Assembly (NCBI RefSeq): GCF_009377235.1
Contig: NZ_VMNX01000068.1
Coordinates: forward strand, 1 to 40,814
Source of the DNA: Streptomyces acidicola
GTDB taxonomy: Bacteria; Actinomycetota; Actinomycetes; Streptomycetales; Streptomycetaceae
Direction: 5' to 3'
DNA: 40,814 nucleotides
Within the stretch, counting starts at the first letter, position 1. Every line of letters begins with the position of its first letter. Made by a program: the position numbers and the translations under genes. Shown here in pieces: positions 39,656 to 40,814 of this stretch. The notes beneath the pieces were generated by a model. That model was not told the origin of the DNA and made no database searches. It saw nothing but the letters and a program-made list of their open reading frames with translations.

Positions 39656-40657
39656 TCATCTGCTCTCCGGAGCCAGCCTCTGCGGGCCGCCTCCCGTGGT
39701 GGCCGATCTCAGTTTGGCCCGGAGATCCAGCTGGTCCTGGGAGAGCGGGCCCATGGCGCCCTTCGGCGGGATTCCCCGGATCGGAGCACCCGGGGCCACC
39801 GGCGGCTCGTAGTGGTCGGGGGCGGTGCGTACGGCGACGGCGGTCGTGCTGAGGAGGAGGGCCGCGAAGGCGGTGGCCGCGTGGATCCAGCGGCGGGCAC
39901 GGCGTTCGCCGCGGCGGCGTGCGGCGAACGGGGAGCACGGCCTGACGATCCAGGGGCCCTCCCCGTTCGCGGCATCGGCGAGCCGGCGGTGCAGTTCCTC
40001 GGTGTCCGCCAGCTCCGGCAGGCGCGCGGCGACCGCCTCGCGGGCGTACAGCAGTCGGCCCGCCGCCGCGGGCGTGCTTGCCTCGGTCTCGGCGGCCGTT
40101 TCGGGCAGGTCGAGGCCGAGGCCGTCGTACAGCAGCACCGTGCGCCGGTACGGGGGCGGCAGCTTCAGGAGTACGTGGATGAGGGCGCGGTCGGTGAGGG
40201 CGGTGCCCGTCTGGTCGGGTGAGGCGGAGAGCGTGGGGGTGCGCCAGGTGTCGGTGCGCCAGAGACGGGGGCGGAGCCGGTGCCAGGGGGCGAGCGCGTA
40301 CTCGTGTGCCGCGGCCCGTACCCAGCCTGTGGGGTCCCGGTCGACGGCCACCTCGGGCCAGTGCTGCCACGCGAGCTGGAAGGCGCGCTCCACCGATTCG
40401 CGGGCCAGAGCGCGCCGTCCGGTGAGCAGGTAGGTCTGCCGTACGAGGGTGGGGGCGCAGAACGCGTAGAGGGCGTCGAACGCCTGAGCGGGCGTCAGCG
40501 GGCCCGACGGGGGCGCGGGTTCGGCGGCCTCGATGGGTGTCAGTTCGTACCACTCGGCGGCCGGGAGCGAGGGCTCGGCATCCTCGGCCGACGGCTCGGT
40601 TGCGCGGGTCGACGGCTCGACCGCCTGGGTGGACGACGCTCCGGGGCTCTGTGTCAC
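39656..40657 (-). CDS. ECF-sigma-like protein with C-terminal membrane helix
   Basis: This 333-residue protein has an acidic, Ser/Thr/Pro-rich N terminus (about 1-50). A sigma-70 region 2-like segment follows (about 55-125: FDALYAFCAPTLVRQTYLLTG, then ERAFQLAWQHWPEVAVDRDPTGWVRAAAHEYALA). A region 4-like segment reads LLKLPPPYRRTVLLYDGLGLDLPETAAETEAS (about 155-205). One membrane helix lies at about 257-276 (WIHAATAFAALLLSTTAVAV), and a tail ends the protein. The helix-turn-helix is weakened compared with true ECF factors, so DNA binding is doubtful. It may be a degenerate sigma factor or a membrane-tethered regulator. GTG 40657 has GGAGGG upstream. Confidence 0.68.
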   Translation of the reverse strand: MTQSPGASSTQAVEPSTRATEPSAEDAEPSLPAAEWYELTPIEAAEPAPPSGPLTPAQAFDALYAFCAPTLVRQTYLLTGRRALARESVERAFQLAWQHWPEVAVDRDPTGWVRAAAHEYALAPWHRLRPRLWRTDTWRTPTLSASPDQTGTALTDRALIHVLLKLPPPYRRTVLLYDGLGLDLPETAAETEASTPAAAGRLLYAREAVAARLPELADTEELHRRLADAANGEGPWIVRPCSPFAARRRGERRARRWIHAATAFAALLLSTTAVAVRTAPDHYEPPVAPGAPIRGIPPKGAMGPLSQDQLDLRAKLRSATTGGGPQRLAPESR

Positions 40658-40761
40658 GGGTATGCCCTCCGCACTGAAAAGCACATAAACGTATCTTGAG
40701 CGACACATCCACGATTCTCCCGTTACGCGGCCAAAGCGCGTGTCGTTGGCAGCATGGGGCC

Positions 40762-40814
40762 GTGACGCACCTGAGCGACTCCCCCCACCCCGCCGAACCG
40801 CCCGACCCGGCGGG
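40762..40814 (+). CDS. Start of a further gene (partial)
   Basis: GTG 40762 opens a frame (MTHLSDSPHPAEPPDPAG) that runs to the window end. It is divergent from the sigma-like gene. Only 17 codons are seen, Pro- and Asp-rich, so no product can be named. No clear ribosome site is seen, as in leaderless genes. Confidence 0.45.
   Translation, partial: MTHLSDSPHPAEPPDPA

Overview
The window is high-GC actinobacterial chromosome, almost certainly from a Streptomyces. The signs are strong G/C preference at third codon positions, frequent GTG starts, leaderless-looking starts, a LAETG sortase signal, two NlpC/P60 wall hydrolases (one behind a c-di-AMP riboswitch) and a guaA - pcrA - icmB - sucCD gene order typical of the Streptomyces core. 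I see no rRNA, tRNA, CRISPR array, insertion sequence, prophage or plasmid gene.

Layout. 1-3.6 kb: end of a GMC (cholesterol-oxidase-like) oxidoreductase, a LAETG surface protein and a lipoprotein. 4.1-6.4 kb: an AroQ-type chorismate mutase preceded by a possible Phe/Tyr leader peptide and attenuator, then guaA. 6.5-12.1 kb: small accessory genes (flavin-reductase-like PPOX protein, class II aldolase, DUF4429/SHOCT protein, IPT/TIG membrane protein, DoxX). 11.8-16.1 kb: a LiaFSR-like envelope-stress module with a PspC/LiaF-like protein facing a PspC-fused histidine kinase and a NarL-type regulator. 16.4-19.9 kb: two NlpC/P60 endopeptidases flanking a small membrane protein. 20.4-25.8 kb: pcrA/uvrD1 helicase, an M23 endopeptidase and a membrane-anchored lipase-like hydrolase. 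26.5 kb: icmB, the B12-binding subunit of isobutyryl-CoA mutase.

27.0-35.2 kb is the most interesting part. It is a divergent five-gene cluster: DUF5691 and SWIM zinc-finger genes on the minus strand, and MoxR AAA ATPase, DUF5682 and VWA genes on the plus strand. It resembles the uncharacterised E. coli yehLMPQ genes. The 37 bp between its two divergent promoter boxes separate two copies of TTGTCAGTG, each followed after exactly 8 nt by a -10-like hexamer. This is the RecA-independent DNA-damage promoter (RecA-NDp, PafBC-dependent). A close match also precedes pcrA. I infer that the cluster belongs to the DNA-damage regulon.

35.5-40.8 kb: a low-complexity secreted protein, sucC-sucD (succinyl-CoA synthetase) with a CRP-like site upstream, an ECF-sigma-like membrane protein, and the start of another gene at the right edge.

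A striking feature of this strain is the number of short tandem repeats (5-27 bp units), both between genes and in frame inside genes. Several are decayed copies of the 3' end of the adjacent gene.
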